64,000 nucleotides of DNA from Actinophytocola sp050699935. GTDB lineage: Bacteria > Actinomycetota > Actinomycetes > Mycobacteriales > Pseudonocardiaceae. The stretch is from assembly GCF_050699935.1 (NCBI RefSeq), contig NZ_JBOHGB010000021.1, forward strand, positions 1 through 64,000, written 5' to 3'. Under the pieces are notes generated by a model, which ran no database searches, had not been told where the DNA came from, and worked only from the letters and a program-made list of their open reading frames with translations. Shown here piece after piece: positions 1 to 8,013 of this stretch; positions within the stretch are counted from its first letter, which is position 1, and every line of letters starts with the position of its first letter. The position numbers and the translations under genes are program-made.

Positions 1-1
1 G

Positions 2-268
2 GACGACCCGTGGGGCTACGGCAACTCACTCGAGTGGGCCACCAGCACCCCGCCGCCACGGCACAACTTCACCGAGATGCCCCGGATCCGCTCCGAGCGG
101 CCCGCGTTCGACCTGCACTACCCGCACGCGGTCGAGGAAGCTCACCGCGACAAGTACGTGGGCGCGTTCAGTGGCAAGCACAAGACGACCGTGCCGGACG
201 CGCCGTCCGAGAAGCTCTCGTCGATCATGGAGGACAGGCCACCCGACGACACCGCAGCCGGGACCTGA
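2..268 (+). CDS. ctaD: Cytochrome c oxidase subunit I, C-terminal fragment (5' end outside window)
   Basis: This is the last 88 codons of an open frame that enters from the left edge and stops with TGA at 266-268. The peptide has the actinobacterial aa3 oxidase subunit I tail: WGYGNSLEWATSTPPPRHNF, then RIRSERPAFDLHYPH. Subunit I is the membrane subunit holding heme a, heme a3 and CuB that reduces oxygen to water and pumps protons. Only the cytoplasmic C-terminal tail is visible here; no heme or copper ligands are in view. The call rests on recognising this conserved tail and is fairly secure. Confidence 0.88.
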   Translation, partial: DDPWGYGNSLEWATSTPPPRHNFTEMPRIRSERPAFDLHYPHAVEEAHRDKYVGAFSGKHKTTVPDAPSEKLSSIMEDRPPDDTAAGT

Positions 269-775
269 GAGCACCCGGCGCCGATATGTGGAGTCATCGG
301 CGCGCCGATCCTCTGACGGTCGGCCTGGTGACGTGAAGCGCGGCGAGTAACTCTGCCAGCTCGGTGGCGTGGGCGCGATCGGACCGACCAGTCGAGGACG
401 AGGCGTAGCTCTGCTTCGGTCAGCTGTCCCTGCTCGAAGCGGACACGCACGACCGCCACCCGTAGCGAGCCACGTGATCCCTGCCGCCGCAGGATCACGG
501 CGATTCCGACTCTGATGGCATTCGGTGAGGGTGTCCTCGTCCTCACCAGGCTGGAGCCCTGCCCGCCGCGACTCTCGCGCAGGTCGTGGACGCGGTCAAA
601 CGCCTCGACATGGACGAGGTCGGCAAGGAAATCGCCGCTCGCCCTCGGTCCGGCGGTGCGGGCGCGCGAGGACACGTCGTACGTCACGTCGTGGGCGGGT
701 GACCAGCAGACCCGCCTGCTCGGCGACACAGAGAGCGGCCGGGCCTCACCGCCTGAGCTCGTTACCCTTGAGCAC
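269..775. other. Intergenic region ctaD-cysS, no confident gene
   Basis: These 507 bases separate the ctaD stop from the cysS start. Open frames run across it on both strands, but none has a ribosome site, a recognisable domain or convincing codon use. A plus-strand stretch around 570-690 reads like a short helical peptide and a minus-strand stretch around 390-530 also looks protein-like, so decayed coding DNA is possible. No tRNA, terminator or clear promoter was found by eye. Confidence 0.4.
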
Positions 776-2173
776 GTGAGTCTTCGCCTGTACGACACCA
801 AAACCCGCAGCGTACGCGGCTTCGAGCCGCTCGACCCGCCCAAGGTGACGGTGTACCTGTGTGGCGACACTGTCTACGCGCCGCCGCACATCGGGCATGC
901 GCGCAGCAAGGTGATCTTCGACGTGCTGTGGCGGTGGCTCGAGCGGTCCGGCCACGACGTCGTCTTCGCGCGCAACATCACCGACGTCGACGACAAGATT
1001 TTCGTCCGTGCCGCCGAGGAGGGCGTCCCGTGGTGGCAGGTCGGCCAGCGGGTGATCCACCAGATGGAGCGGGCCTACGACGTGCTCGGTCTGCGCCCGC
1101 CGACGGTGGAGCCGCTCGTCACCGGGCACATCACGCAGATGATCGAGTTGATCCAGCAGCTGATCGACCGGGGCCACGCGTACGCCAGCGGCGGCGACGT
1201 GTATTTCGACGTGCGCTCGCTGTCCGAGTACGGCGCGCTGTCCGGCCAGCAGCCGGACCAGATGGTCAAGACAGAGAAGACCGACCCGGACCGGCCGAAG
1301 CGCGACCCGCTCGACTTCGCGCTGTGGAAGGGATCCCGGCCGGGCGAACCGTCCTGGCCGGCGCCGTGGGGCCCGGGCCGGCCCGGCTGGCACCTGGGGT
1401 GCTCGGCGATGGCGACGACGTACCTCGGCCCGACGTTCGACATCCACGGGGGTGGTACCGACATCGTGTTCCCGCACCACGAGAACGAGCTGGCGCAATC
1501 CCGCGGCGTGGGCGACAGGTTCGCGCGCTACTGGCTGCACAACGGGTTGCTGAACCTCGGCGCGCAGAAGATGAGCAAGTCGATCGGCAACACGTTGCTG
1601 ATCACCGAGCTGGTCAAGCGGTGGCGTCCGGTCGAGCTGCGCTACTACCTCGTCGCGCCGCACTACCGGTCGACCGTCGAGTATGCCGAGGAGGCACTCG
1701 ACAAGGCCGCCGCGGCGTACCGGCGCATCGAGGGCTTCGTGACCCGGGCCGTCGAGGTAGCCGGTGCCGTGCCGGCGGCGTCGGACGTGCCGGCGGCGTT
1801 CCGTGATGCGATGGACGACGACCTCGGCACGCCGCAGGCACTCGCCGTCGTGCACGCCGCGGTGCGGGAGGGCAACGCGGCACTCGCCGCCGGCGACAAG
1901 GAGGCGATCGACCGACTGCTGGGCGAGTTGCGTGCGATGCTCGACGTGCTCGGGCTCGACCCACTCGCCGAGCCCTGGGCCGAGCAGGCGGGCGCCGGTG
2001 ACGGGTGCTGCGACGCGCTCGGCAAGCTCGTCGACGTCACGCTGGAGCAGCGCCGGCTGGCCAGGGCGCGCAAGGACTACGCGACGGCCGACGCGCTGCG
2101 GGACGGGCTGGCTGCGGCCGGGGTCGTCGTCGAGGACACGCCGAACGGGCCGCGCTGGTCGCTCGGCCGATGA
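776..2173 (+). CDS. cysS: Cysteine--tRNA ligase
   Basis: The 465-residue product charges tRNA-Cys in the cytoplasm. It is a class I synthetase: the HIGH signature is in APPHIGHAR (about residues 35-43), the KMSKS loop is in QKMSKSIGN (about 265-269), and zinc ligands Cys29 (YLCGDTV) and Cys209 (HLGCSAM) are present. The GTG at 776 was chosen because the protein then begins MSLRLYDTKTR, the usual family start, and the length matches CysS. The related mycothiol enzyme MshC is shorter, so it was not preferred. The stop overlaps the ATG of the rlmB remnant, which suggests an old cysS-rlmB operon. Confidence 0.95.
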   Translation: MSLRLYDTKTRSVRGFEPLDPPKVTVYLCGDTVYAPPHIGHARSKVIFDVLWRWLERSGHDVVFARNITDVDDKIFVRAAEEGVPWWQVGQRVIHQMERAYDVLGLRPPTVEPLVTGHITQMIELIQQLIDRGHAYASGGDVYFDVRSLSEYGALSGQQPDQMVKTEKTDPDRPKRDPLDFALWKGSRPGEPSWPAPWGPGRPGWHLGCSAMATTYLGPTFDIHGGGTDIVFPHHENELAQSRGVGDRFARYWLHNGLLNLGAQKMSKSIGNTLLITELVKRWRPVELRYYLVAPHYRSTVEYAEEALDKAAAAYRRIEGFVTRAVEVAGAVPAASDVPAAFRDAMDDDLGTPQALAVVHAAVREGNAALAAGDKEAIDRLLGELRAMLDVLGLDPLAEPWAEQAGAGDGCCDALGKLVDVTLEQRRLARARKDYATADALRDGLAAAGVVVEDTPNGPRWSLGR

Positions 2174-2382
2174 GTTCGCGGCAGGCCGGGAACCGTGGCA
2201 GCGCAAGGGATCCCGGTGACGTTCGTCGCCGGTCGCGACCCGGTCGTCGAAGCGCTGCGGGCGACGGTGCCGGCTCGCGCCCTGTACATCGTGGAACGGC
2301 GGCGACGACCGTCGTCGCCGAGGCCGTCCGTCTGGACACCGTGCGCTTGCCGAACGCGCGCTCACGACCGTTGAGCAGGTAG
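2170..2382 (+). pseudogene. Remnant of 23S rRNA 2'-O-methyltransferase gene (RlmB/TrmH family)
   Basis: An ATG overlaps the cysS stop (ATGA, 2170-2173), the normal place for rlmB in actinobacteria. The reading starts like RlmB (MSSRQAGNRGSAR) and then must shift frame at about 2216 to read VTFVAGRDPVVEALRATVPA followed by RALYIV, the start of the RlmB substrate-binding domain. A second shift near 2300 gives TVVAEAVRLD. The SPOUT methyltransferase domain with its knot and SAM site is absent. A further open stretch to 2465, ending TLQVYRVRPADLA, belongs to something I do not recognise. A deletion plus frameshifts is the simplest reading. Confidence 0.65.
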
Positions 2383-2584
2383 TGGGCGCCGATGCCGCCG
2401 ATCATGAGGCACGCGGCGACCACACGCTGCAGGTGTACCGGGTTCGTCCGGCGGACCTGGCCTGACTCGCGGCGAAGCCACGGTCTCGCCGAGTTGCCGT
2501 GGTTTCCCGCGGGCGCCCGGGCTACGGATGCGTACGGGCACGTCCGCAGCCCCGCCGGCGCCATCCCCGCGTTACGTTCGAGGG

Positions 2585-3358
2585 TCAGTTGCGGCCGGCC
2601 ATGATGCCGCCGTCGACGTCGACGATGGCGCCGGTCATCCAGCTCGACTTGTCCGACAGCAGGAACGACACCGTGTTCGCGATGTCCTCCGGGCTGCCGA
2701 CCCGCCCCAGCGGGTGGAAGCTGTCGAAGCCGTCGACCGTTTCATCGAGCTTGTCCGCTGGGACGAAGCGCAGGTACAGGGGTGTCTTCACGACCCCGGG
2801 CGCGACCGCGTTGACCCGGATGCCGTGCGGCGCCAGCTCAATCGCGAGCGCCTTCGTGAGCGCGTGGATGCCGCCCTTCTGCACGGAGTAGCCGGTGTGC
2901 GGCGTCGCCGCGATGCCCTGGTGCGCCCACATCGAGCCGATGTTGACGATGGCGCCGCCCTGGCCACCGGCGACCATGCCCTCGACGACGGTCTGCGTGA
3001 TGAAGAACAGCGCGCGGTTCAGTTCGTTGTACGAGTCGTAAAAGGCTTCGTCGTACTCGCTGAACGCCTTCGGGACGAAGAAACCCGCGGCGTTGACGAG
3101 CAGGGTCGCGTCGGCGTGCTCGGCGGCGAGCTGCTTTCGGACCTCGGGCACCTGGTCACGGTCGGTCAGCTCAGCCGTGATGCCCCACGCCTTTCCGTTC
3201 CGCGACAACGCTTCGACCGCGGCACGCACCTTGTCCTGGTCTCGGCCCGTGATCACGGCGGTGCCGCCCCCGGCGACCACCTGGTGGGCCGTGGCCAGGC
3301 CCATGCCGCTGCTACCGCCGACGACCACAACCTTGCGGCCCTCGAAGCTCTCACTCAT
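2585..3358 (-). CDS. SDR-family NAD(P)-dependent oxidoreductase
   Basis: This is a 257-residue classical short-chain dehydrogenase/reductase. It has the nucleotide-binding motif VVGGSSGMGLA near residues 10-20 (the TGxxxGxG position), LVNAAG for the NNAG motif, a catalytic serine in NIGSMW, and YSVQK for the YxxxK pair, with the SDR C-terminal segment ending VDVDGGIMAGRN. The ATG at 3358-3356 was preferred over longer starts because GGGGAGAGAG sits just upstream and the protein then begins at the Rossmann fold. The substrate cannot be told from sequence. It is divergent from msrB and has no operon partner. Confidence 0.88.
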   Translation of the reverse strand: MSESFEGRKVVVVGGSSGMGLATAHQVVAGGGTAVITGRDQDKVRAAVEALSRNGKAWGITAELTDRDQVPEVRKQLAAEHADATLLVNAAGFFVPKAFSEYDEAFYDSYNELNRALFFITQTVVEGMVAGGQGGAIVNIGSMWAHQGIAATPHTGYSVQKGGIHALTKALAIELAPHGIRVNAVAPGVVKTPLYLRFVPADKLDETVDGFDSFHPLGRVGSPEDIANTVSFLLSDKSSWMTGAIVDVDGGIMAGRN

Positions 3359-3763
3359 GACAGTTGCTCTCTCCCCACCGAATCGCGGTGTTTGCAGAAC
3401 CCGGCTCCCCGGGAGTAGCGCGACGTCCGTGGAGCTCGACGCCGGTTGGTCCAGTCGCACAGTTCGTCGCTAGCGGAGGCACACAGGCGGACGACCCCGA
3501 ACCTAGCCCCGGCATAACTGGTCGGTCAAGTCCACTATGAGATCGCCGGGCGCTACCGCGCGTGGCGACGTACCCCAGGTCACATGTGCCGACCGCAGCA
3601 TCAATGCCAAGCCGCTCCCAGCTATGGTTTCGGACTAAATAGTCCACAGAAGGCAGGATCCGCGGGAATACGACCGGCCCGTGGGGTGTCTGTACATGTG
3701 CGTGTCCAGGTGCGTTTCACCTGGTTCCCCAGCTTCGCGCCGCAAGGCCGGGAACGGAGAGCT
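3359..3763. other. Divergent intergenic region between the SDR gene and msrB
   Basis: These 405 bases must hold the promoters of the minus-strand SDR gene and the plus-strand msrB-msrA operon. No gene is convincing here. The only clear structure is the perfect palindrome at 3632-3645, listed separately. Confidence 0.5.
3632..3645. promoter_or_regulatory. Perfect palindrome upstream of msrB (possible operator)
   Basis: GGACTAAATAGTCC is two 6-base arms around AA, unusually AT-rich for this DNA, about 120 bases before the msrB start. It looks like a dimeric repressor or activator site controlling msrBA, or possibly the divergent SDR gene. No regulator gene adjoins it, so the assignment is inference. 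Confidence 0.35.
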
Positions 3764-4237
3764 GTGCCCCAGCAGACCCAGTACCACAAGAACCCGGAAG
3801 CCGTTTCGCGGCTCGATCCGGAGCAGTACCGCGTGACCCAGCAGGACGGCACCGAGCGCCCGTTCGTCAACGCCTACTGGGACAACCACGAGCCCGGTAT
3901 CTACGTCGACGTCGTGTCCGGCGAGCCGCTGTTCGCATCGGTCGACAAGTACGACAGCAACTCCGGCTGGCCGAGCTTCACGACGCCGATCGCCGAGACG
4001 AACGTCGTCGAGCGCGAAGACTCCGGCCACGGGATGATCCGGACAGAAGCCCGCTCGCTGCACGGGGACAGCCACCTCGGCCACGTCTTCGACGACGGTC
4101 CCCCCGACAAGGGTGGACTGCGCTACTGCATCAACTCAGCGTCGTTGCGGTTCATCCACGTCGACGACCTGGAGGACGAAGGGTACGGCGAATACCTCAC
4201 CCTGTTCACGAGTGACACCGACACCGACGACAAGTAA
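3764..4237 (+). CDS. msrB: Peptide-methionine (R)-S-oxide reductase
   Basis: The 157-residue product reduces the R epimer of methionine sulfoxide in oxidised proteins. It shows the MsrB fold markers DSNSGWPSF, the HGDSHLGHVF segment and the catalytic-cysteine motif RYCINSASLRF with Cys at about residue 122. The paired CxxC zinc ligands seen in many MsrB proteins are absent (the region reads YVDVVSGEPLF), so this is a zinc-free form. The GTG start has GGAACGGAGA upstream. The stop codon is embedded in the TAAGGAG that serves msrA, so the two genes are translationally coupled. Confidence 0.93.
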   Translation: MPQQTQYHKNPEAVSRLDPEQYRVTQQDGTERPFVNAYWDNHEPGIYVDVVSGEPLFASVDKYDSNSGWPSFTTPIAETNVVEREDSGHGMIRTEARSLHGDSHLGHVFDDGPPDKGGLRYCINSASLRFIHVDDLEDEGYGEYLTLFTSDTDTDDK

Positions 4238-4246
4238 GGAGACGAC

Positions 4247-4753
4247 GTGACCACCGAGAAGGCGATCCTCGCCGGCGGCTGCTTCTGGGGCATGGAGGAG
4301 CTGTTCCGCCACCAGCCCGGCGTCGTGTCCACGCGCGTCGGCTACAGCGGCGGCGACGTCCCGAACGCCACCTACCGCAACCACGGCACCCACGCAGAGT
4401 CCATCGAGGTCGTCTACGACCCCGAGAAGACCGACTTCCGCGCGCTGCTCGAGTTCTTCTTCCAGGTGCACGACCCCTCGACGAAGTACCGCCAGGGCAA
4501 CGACATCGGCACCAGCTACCGGTCGGCGATCTTCTACACCAGCGACGAGCAGAAGCGGGTCGCCGAGGACACGATCGCCGACGTCGACGCCTCGGGCCTG
4601 TGGCCCGGCAAGGTCGTCACCGAGGTCACCCCGGCGGGCGACTTCTGGGAGGCCGAGCCCGAGCACCAGGACTACCTGCAGAAGTACCCCAACGGCTACA
4701 CCTGCCACTTCCCCCGCTCCGGGTGGAAGCTTCCGAGGCGGGCGACGGCCTGA
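4247..4753 (+). CDS. msrA: Peptide-methionine (S)-S-oxide reductase
   Basis: The 168-residue product repairs the S epimer of methionine sulfoxide, complementing MsrB encoded 9 bases upstream. The catalytic cysteine is Cys12 in AGGCFWGMEE, followed by the family motifs RVGYSGGDVPNATY and QVHDPSTKYRQGNDIGTSYR. A second cysteine near the C-terminus (GYTCHFPR) may act as the resolving thiol. The GTG start is preceded by AAGGAG overlapping the msrB stop. Separate adjacent msrB and msrA genes, rather than a fusion, indicate one operon for oxidative-damage repair. Confidence 0.95.
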   Translation: MTTEKAILAGGCFWGMEELFRHQPGVVSTRVGYSGGDVPNATYRNHGTHAESIEVVYDPEKTDFRALLEFFFQVHDPSTKYRQGNDIGTSYRSAIFYTSDEQKRVAEDTIADVDASGLWPGKVVTEVTPAGDFWEAEPEHQDYLQKYPNGYTCHFPRSGWKLPRRATA

Positions 4754-4760
4754 CACCTCC

Positions 4761-4786
4761 GGCGCGTGGACCCGGGTCCGCGCGCC
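4761..4786 (+). terminator. Hairpin terminator after msrBA
   Basis: GGCGCGTGGACCC is followed directly by GGGTCCGCGCGCC; the arms pair at 12 of 13 positions. The hairpin starts 8 bases past the msrA stop and has no U-tract, as is common in high-GC actinobacteria. Confidence 0.55.
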
Positions 4787-4869
4787 GGTCCGGGCCGAGG
4801 TGGTCGGCTTGGACGAGGAGTCAGCCAGATGGGTGCGGGCTCTCTTCGGCACCGGTGTCGAGCGAGACG

Positions 4870-5636
4870 TGGCATCCGATCGGTGCCGGTGGGTTTCTTG
4901 AGGCGGTGGACGGTGGCGCCGTCGAGCGGGGTGTCATCGTCGTTGACGGTCAGCCAGAGCACTGCGCACCCGGTGGCGAGGAGGCGGTCGAGGCGGGTTT
5001 GCGCGTCGCGGCGTTGGTCGGTGCTGTACTTGCCGTCGGAGACGATCACAACGAGGCGGGCGGCGTTCGGGGTGGACAGGTCGAGCGCGCCGTCGAGGGC
5101 GTCGAGGGCGTTGCCGAGTTTGTGGCCGCCGCCGTCGGCGTGGAACTCGGTCACCCGTGCGGACGCGGTGCCGGGTAGGTGATCGGGCGGACCTCGTAGT
5201 TGCAGGTCACGGTCGCGGTGGTCGCGGGCACGGTGGTGAGGCGGGCGGCGTTGGCCATGATCCACGCCGCTGAGGCGACCGGGCGGGTGAAGTCGGCCAT
5301 CGACCCGGTCACGTCGCATGCGATCCCGAGCCGCAGTGGCGGGGTCGGGACGGTGGTGCGGGTGAACGGTTCGGCGGTCGGGATGCGACCGGCGACGAGT
5401 TGTGCCTCGCGGGCGAGGGCGCCTCGCATCCGCGACCGCCCGGGCGGTAGGGGCGCGGTCGCCTTCGTGGCGACCCGGTCACGGGTACCGGCAGTCGACA
5501 GTGCCCGGGCGAGCACGCGGGCGGCGGTGCGTTCGGCGGCGGTCGGTGCCCGGTGACCCGCCGGGGCGGTGGTGCCGCCGCCGAACACCTGGCTTTGTCT
5601 GTGAGAAGTGACCGCACTCGGTGGTTGTGTGGTGGT
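4870..5636 (-). pseudogene. Frameshifted and truncated VWA-domain protein
   Basis: Read on the minus strand, the 5' half (from the IS edge near 5636 to about 5165) gives RMRGALAREAQ, TAEPFTRTTVPTPPLRLGIA and the metal-site motif CDVTGSMADF, then stops at PAPRPHG. The continuation is in the next frame: TASARVTEFHADGGGHKLGN, ALDALDGALDL, ARLVVIVSDGKY and TPLDGATVHRL, the second half of a von Willebrand A domain. One small indel near 5165-5180 joins the halves. The N-terminus is cut off at the IS element. Such VWA proteins often accompany AAA ATPases on actinobacterial plasmids and integrative elements, so this may be a mobile-element relic. Confidence 0.7.
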
Positions 5637-5690
5637 CTGTCAGTGGCCAGTGGGAAGTGGCTCTGTCCCACATTCCGTGATTCGGTGGTC
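5637..5690. repeat. Left inverted repeat of the ISL3-like element
   Basis: Holds the core AGTGGCTCTGTCCCAC followed by ATTCCGTGATTCGG; the complement of the right end reads the same core followed by TTTTCGTGACTTCGG. Outside the core, CTGTCAGTGGCCAGT matches CTGCCAGCGGCCAGT of the other end at 13 of 15 positions. Confidence 0.7.
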
Positions 5691-5691
5691 G

Positions 5692-7225
5692 TTAGTCGCT
5701 GAGGAGGATGCGGAGTCGGAGCAGGTCGGGTTTGGCTCGGCCGTACATTTGTCGTTTGATGGCCTTGATTCTGGTGACGTTGCCTTCGACGCCGCCGGAG
5801 TTGTAAGGCAGGGTGAGTCCGGCTGTGACGGCGTGCCAGTCCTTGCGTAGTCCGGTGGCGAAGGCGCGTAGCTCGCGGACGGGGCCGTTTTCGGCTTTGC
5901 AGACCCATTCTTCGAGTTTGGCGCCGCCGAGGTGGCAGAGCATTTTCGCGAAACTGGCGACGAGGTCGCGGGTGGCCGCCAGCTCCGCGCAGCGACCACA
6001 GGCGTCTTCCAGTCCGGCGCGGTCGTCGTCGGTGAGGTTGTCGGGGTTGCGGACGATCCAGCCGACGACGTCGCGCGCCTTCGGCGCTGGTGGTGGCTCT
6101 GGTTTGGTGAGCGTGGCACGCAGCTCGGCGGTGTAGCGGCGCAGGGTGCGGATACTGCCGTGGAACCCGCGGTCGCGGATTTCCTCGAGCAGCTGGTTGG
6201 TGCTGGTGCAGCCCTCCTCCCAGCGTTGGCGTAGGTAGGGCTTGTAGGGCTTCAGGGTGCTGGTGCGCCCGGTCGGGTTCGCGCCGATGAGCTCGTCCGG
6301 GCTGGCGGCCTGGGCGTAGCGGCGGACGGTTTTGCGGTCCAGCCCGAGGGTGTGGCTGATCGTGGTCAGTGACAGGCCTCGGGCGAGTAGCGCGTGAATT
6401 TCGGCATGCCGGGCGCGGGTCTGCTCGGCGCGTAGTCCCTCGACTGCGTCACCGATCGAGGGTGTTGCGATGGACTGAGCCGGGTCGGGTTCGGCGCGCA
6501 GGCAGCGGCGATGCCGTCCGACCACGCGTTTCACCGCGCCGGTGAGGTTGTGCAGCAGGTGCCAGCGGTCGGCGACCTGCACGGCCGCCGGAGCGCCACG
6601 GTTGGCGCCCTCGGCATAGCATCCGGCGCGGTCGCGGCAGATCACCTCAACCCCAGGGTGGGCGTCCAGCCACGTCGCCAGCGAGTCGGCCGACCGATCA
6701 GGCAGGACGTCGACCGGCTTACCGGACTCGATGTCGATCAGCACTGTGCCGTAGTTGTGCCCGCGCCGCAGGGCGAAGTCGTCCACCCCCAGCACGCGCG
6801 GTGTCGACATCTCGGGCTCGGGCAGGTTACGGATCAACCGCAGTAACGTCATCCGGCTCACCGCAGCGGCCAGGTGACTGGTCAGCCGTGCGCCAGCACG
6901 GCCTCCCAGAGCGAGCGCGACCGCACGCGACGCCGCGGTGAGCACCGTGCTGCGACGTCCATAACGGACGGTCAATCCCGGGACCTGTTCCGCGAAGGTT
7001 TCTTGGCGCACTCGAAGTTGTCGCACAAGAACGACGCACCCGCAACTGGACCAGCATTTCCCGGCCGCCGACCGCGGTGTCGGACAACCGCCGCTCATAG
7101 CTGCTATGCACCCGACCCGACGCAACCCCACAGCCAGAACACGAGGCCTCGGCAGCCTGCGTGCTCGCCTCGATCCGCACCGACCGGCCCCTCGCGCACA
7201 CACCATCGATCCGCACACCAGCCAA
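5692..7225 (-). pseudogene. ISL3-family transposase, frameshifted
   Basis: The N-terminal part (from 7225) reads the zinc-ribbon region CSGCGVASGRVHSSYERRLS, then ends its frame after VQLRVRR. The remaining ~430 residues continue in another frame from TFAEQVPGLTVRYGRR through the DDE domain (LGVDDFALRRGHNYGTVLID, AVQVADRWHLLHNL), a helix-turn-helix and the end segment YNSGGVEGNVTRIKAIKRQM. Between 7055 and 7030 the complement reads CGTCGTTCTTGTGCGACAAC and then AAGAAACC; restoring one T and one A would read RRFLCDNFECAKKTF, the family sequence. So two 1-base losses in short homopolymer runs inactivate it. The product would bind the terminal repeats and move the IS. Confidence 0.85.
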
Positions 7226-7329
7226 ATGCGGGAACAGGACCCCTACCAGACCAAGATCATCGCACTTCGATCATGATCAACTATCTGGGAGGGTCAGCTC
7301 CGACTGGCCCGCACTGACAGACTCTGGCC

Positions 7330-7899
7330 ATGAACGATGAGGCAGACGGTGACGGCCTGAGAGCGAGCGAACTCGTCCCGGCCACCGGTGGGCAGTGGGA
7401 TGGGCTGCTGTTCGACAACCCGACGCTCGGCATGATGCCCTGGTTGAGTTGGAGTTTCACCTTCCTCTTCGCTGACGTGTCACGCGACGACGGGAGCAGC
7501 CCTGTGTCGCTGTGCATCGAATGGGTTCCCCTCACAACGGCAACCTGGCGCGACATGGCCGGGCAAGCCCTGCGCAACTCGAGGTTTGCCGAACCTGCGG
7601 AGGCGAGCGTCTATTTCTTCGAACACCACCGCTATGACACAGTCGACCTACAAGTCGTTGAGCAGCACGGCCTGGAGATCCGTGTCGCCGCGACGGTCTC
7701 CGGTGACCTGGACGGACTCGGCGTCGACCAGCTCACTGTCGATCAATGGATGACCTTTGCCGGCATCCATGTGTCGCTCAGCACCGCACGGTCAGCTGAA
7801 GCGGCTTCGGCACGACTTAAGGACTTCACCGATGTTATCGGCCTGTCCTGCTCCCCGCGCCGTACAGCCGGCAACTTCATGTTTAGCCCAAGCGGCTGA
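7330..7899 (+). CDS. Hypothetical protein, passenger gene inside the IS
   Basis: This 189-residue protein is of unknown function. It lies between the transposase gene and the right inverted repeat, so it travels with the element. It is acidic, with aromatic-rich patches (MMPWLSWSFTFLFADV, VYFFEHHRYDTVDLQV) suggesting a beta-rich globular fold. It has no signal peptide, membrane segment or catalytic motif that I recognise. Its codon use is less GC-biased at third positions than the core genes, consistent with foreign origin. The start is the ATG at 7330; the upstream ribosome site is weak. Accessory genes in ISL3 elements are not typical, which makes it notable. Confidence 0.55.
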   Translation: MNDEADGDGLRASELVPATGGQWDGLLFDNPTLGMMPWLSWSFTFLFADVSRDDGSSPVSLCIEWVPLTTATWRDMAGQALRNSRFAEPAEASVYFFEHHRYDTVDLQVVEQHGLEIRVAATVSGDLDGLGVDQLTVDQWMTFAGIHVSLSTARSAEAASARLKDFTDVIGLSCSPRRTAGNFMFSPSG

Positions 7900-7957
7900 A
7901 GCCGGGCCCAAGTGGAGTCCATGGTCACCGACATTGATCACCCGACCTCGGTGACCA

Positions 7958-8013
7958 CCACTGCCGAAGTCACGAAAAGTGGGACAGAGCCACTCCAGAC
8001 TGGCCGCTGGCAG
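7958..8013. repeat. Right inverted repeat of the ISL3-like element
   Basis: Contains GTGGGACAGAGCCACT at 7979-7994, the exact complement of the left core, flanked by CTGGCCGCTGGCAG, which mirrors the outer part of the left end. The SARP gene fragment begins immediately outside it. Confidence 0.7.

Larger units (their letters stand above)
5637..8013 (-). mobile_element. ISL3-like insertion sequence with passenger gene
   Basis: The element is bounded by long imperfect inverted repeats (left 5637-5690, right 7958-8013) that share the perfect core AGTGGCTCTGTCCCAC at 5656-5671 and its complement at 7979-7994. It contains an ISL3-family transposase gene (5692-7225, minus strand) broken by two single-base losses and an unrelated plus-strand gene at 7330-7899. 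It separates a truncated VWA gene from a truncated SARP gene, so sequence was lost on one or both sides. I found no matching direct repeats at the outer edges. The exact tips could instead be at the GGCTCTG core (5659 and 7991). Confidence 0.75.

Noticed and set aside
142..870. Minus-strand frame across the ctaD-cysS gap
   Set aside because: A middle section looks protein-like, but the frame overlaps two certain genes and has no start signal or family match.
776..2173. Mycothiol ligase MshC instead of CysS
   Set aside because: The 465-residue length with a full C-terminal domain and the family start fit CysS better; MshC is shorter.
6511..6846. Plus-strand frames inside the transposase gene
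   Set aside because: They are shadows of the minus-strand transposase, which has recognisable domains.
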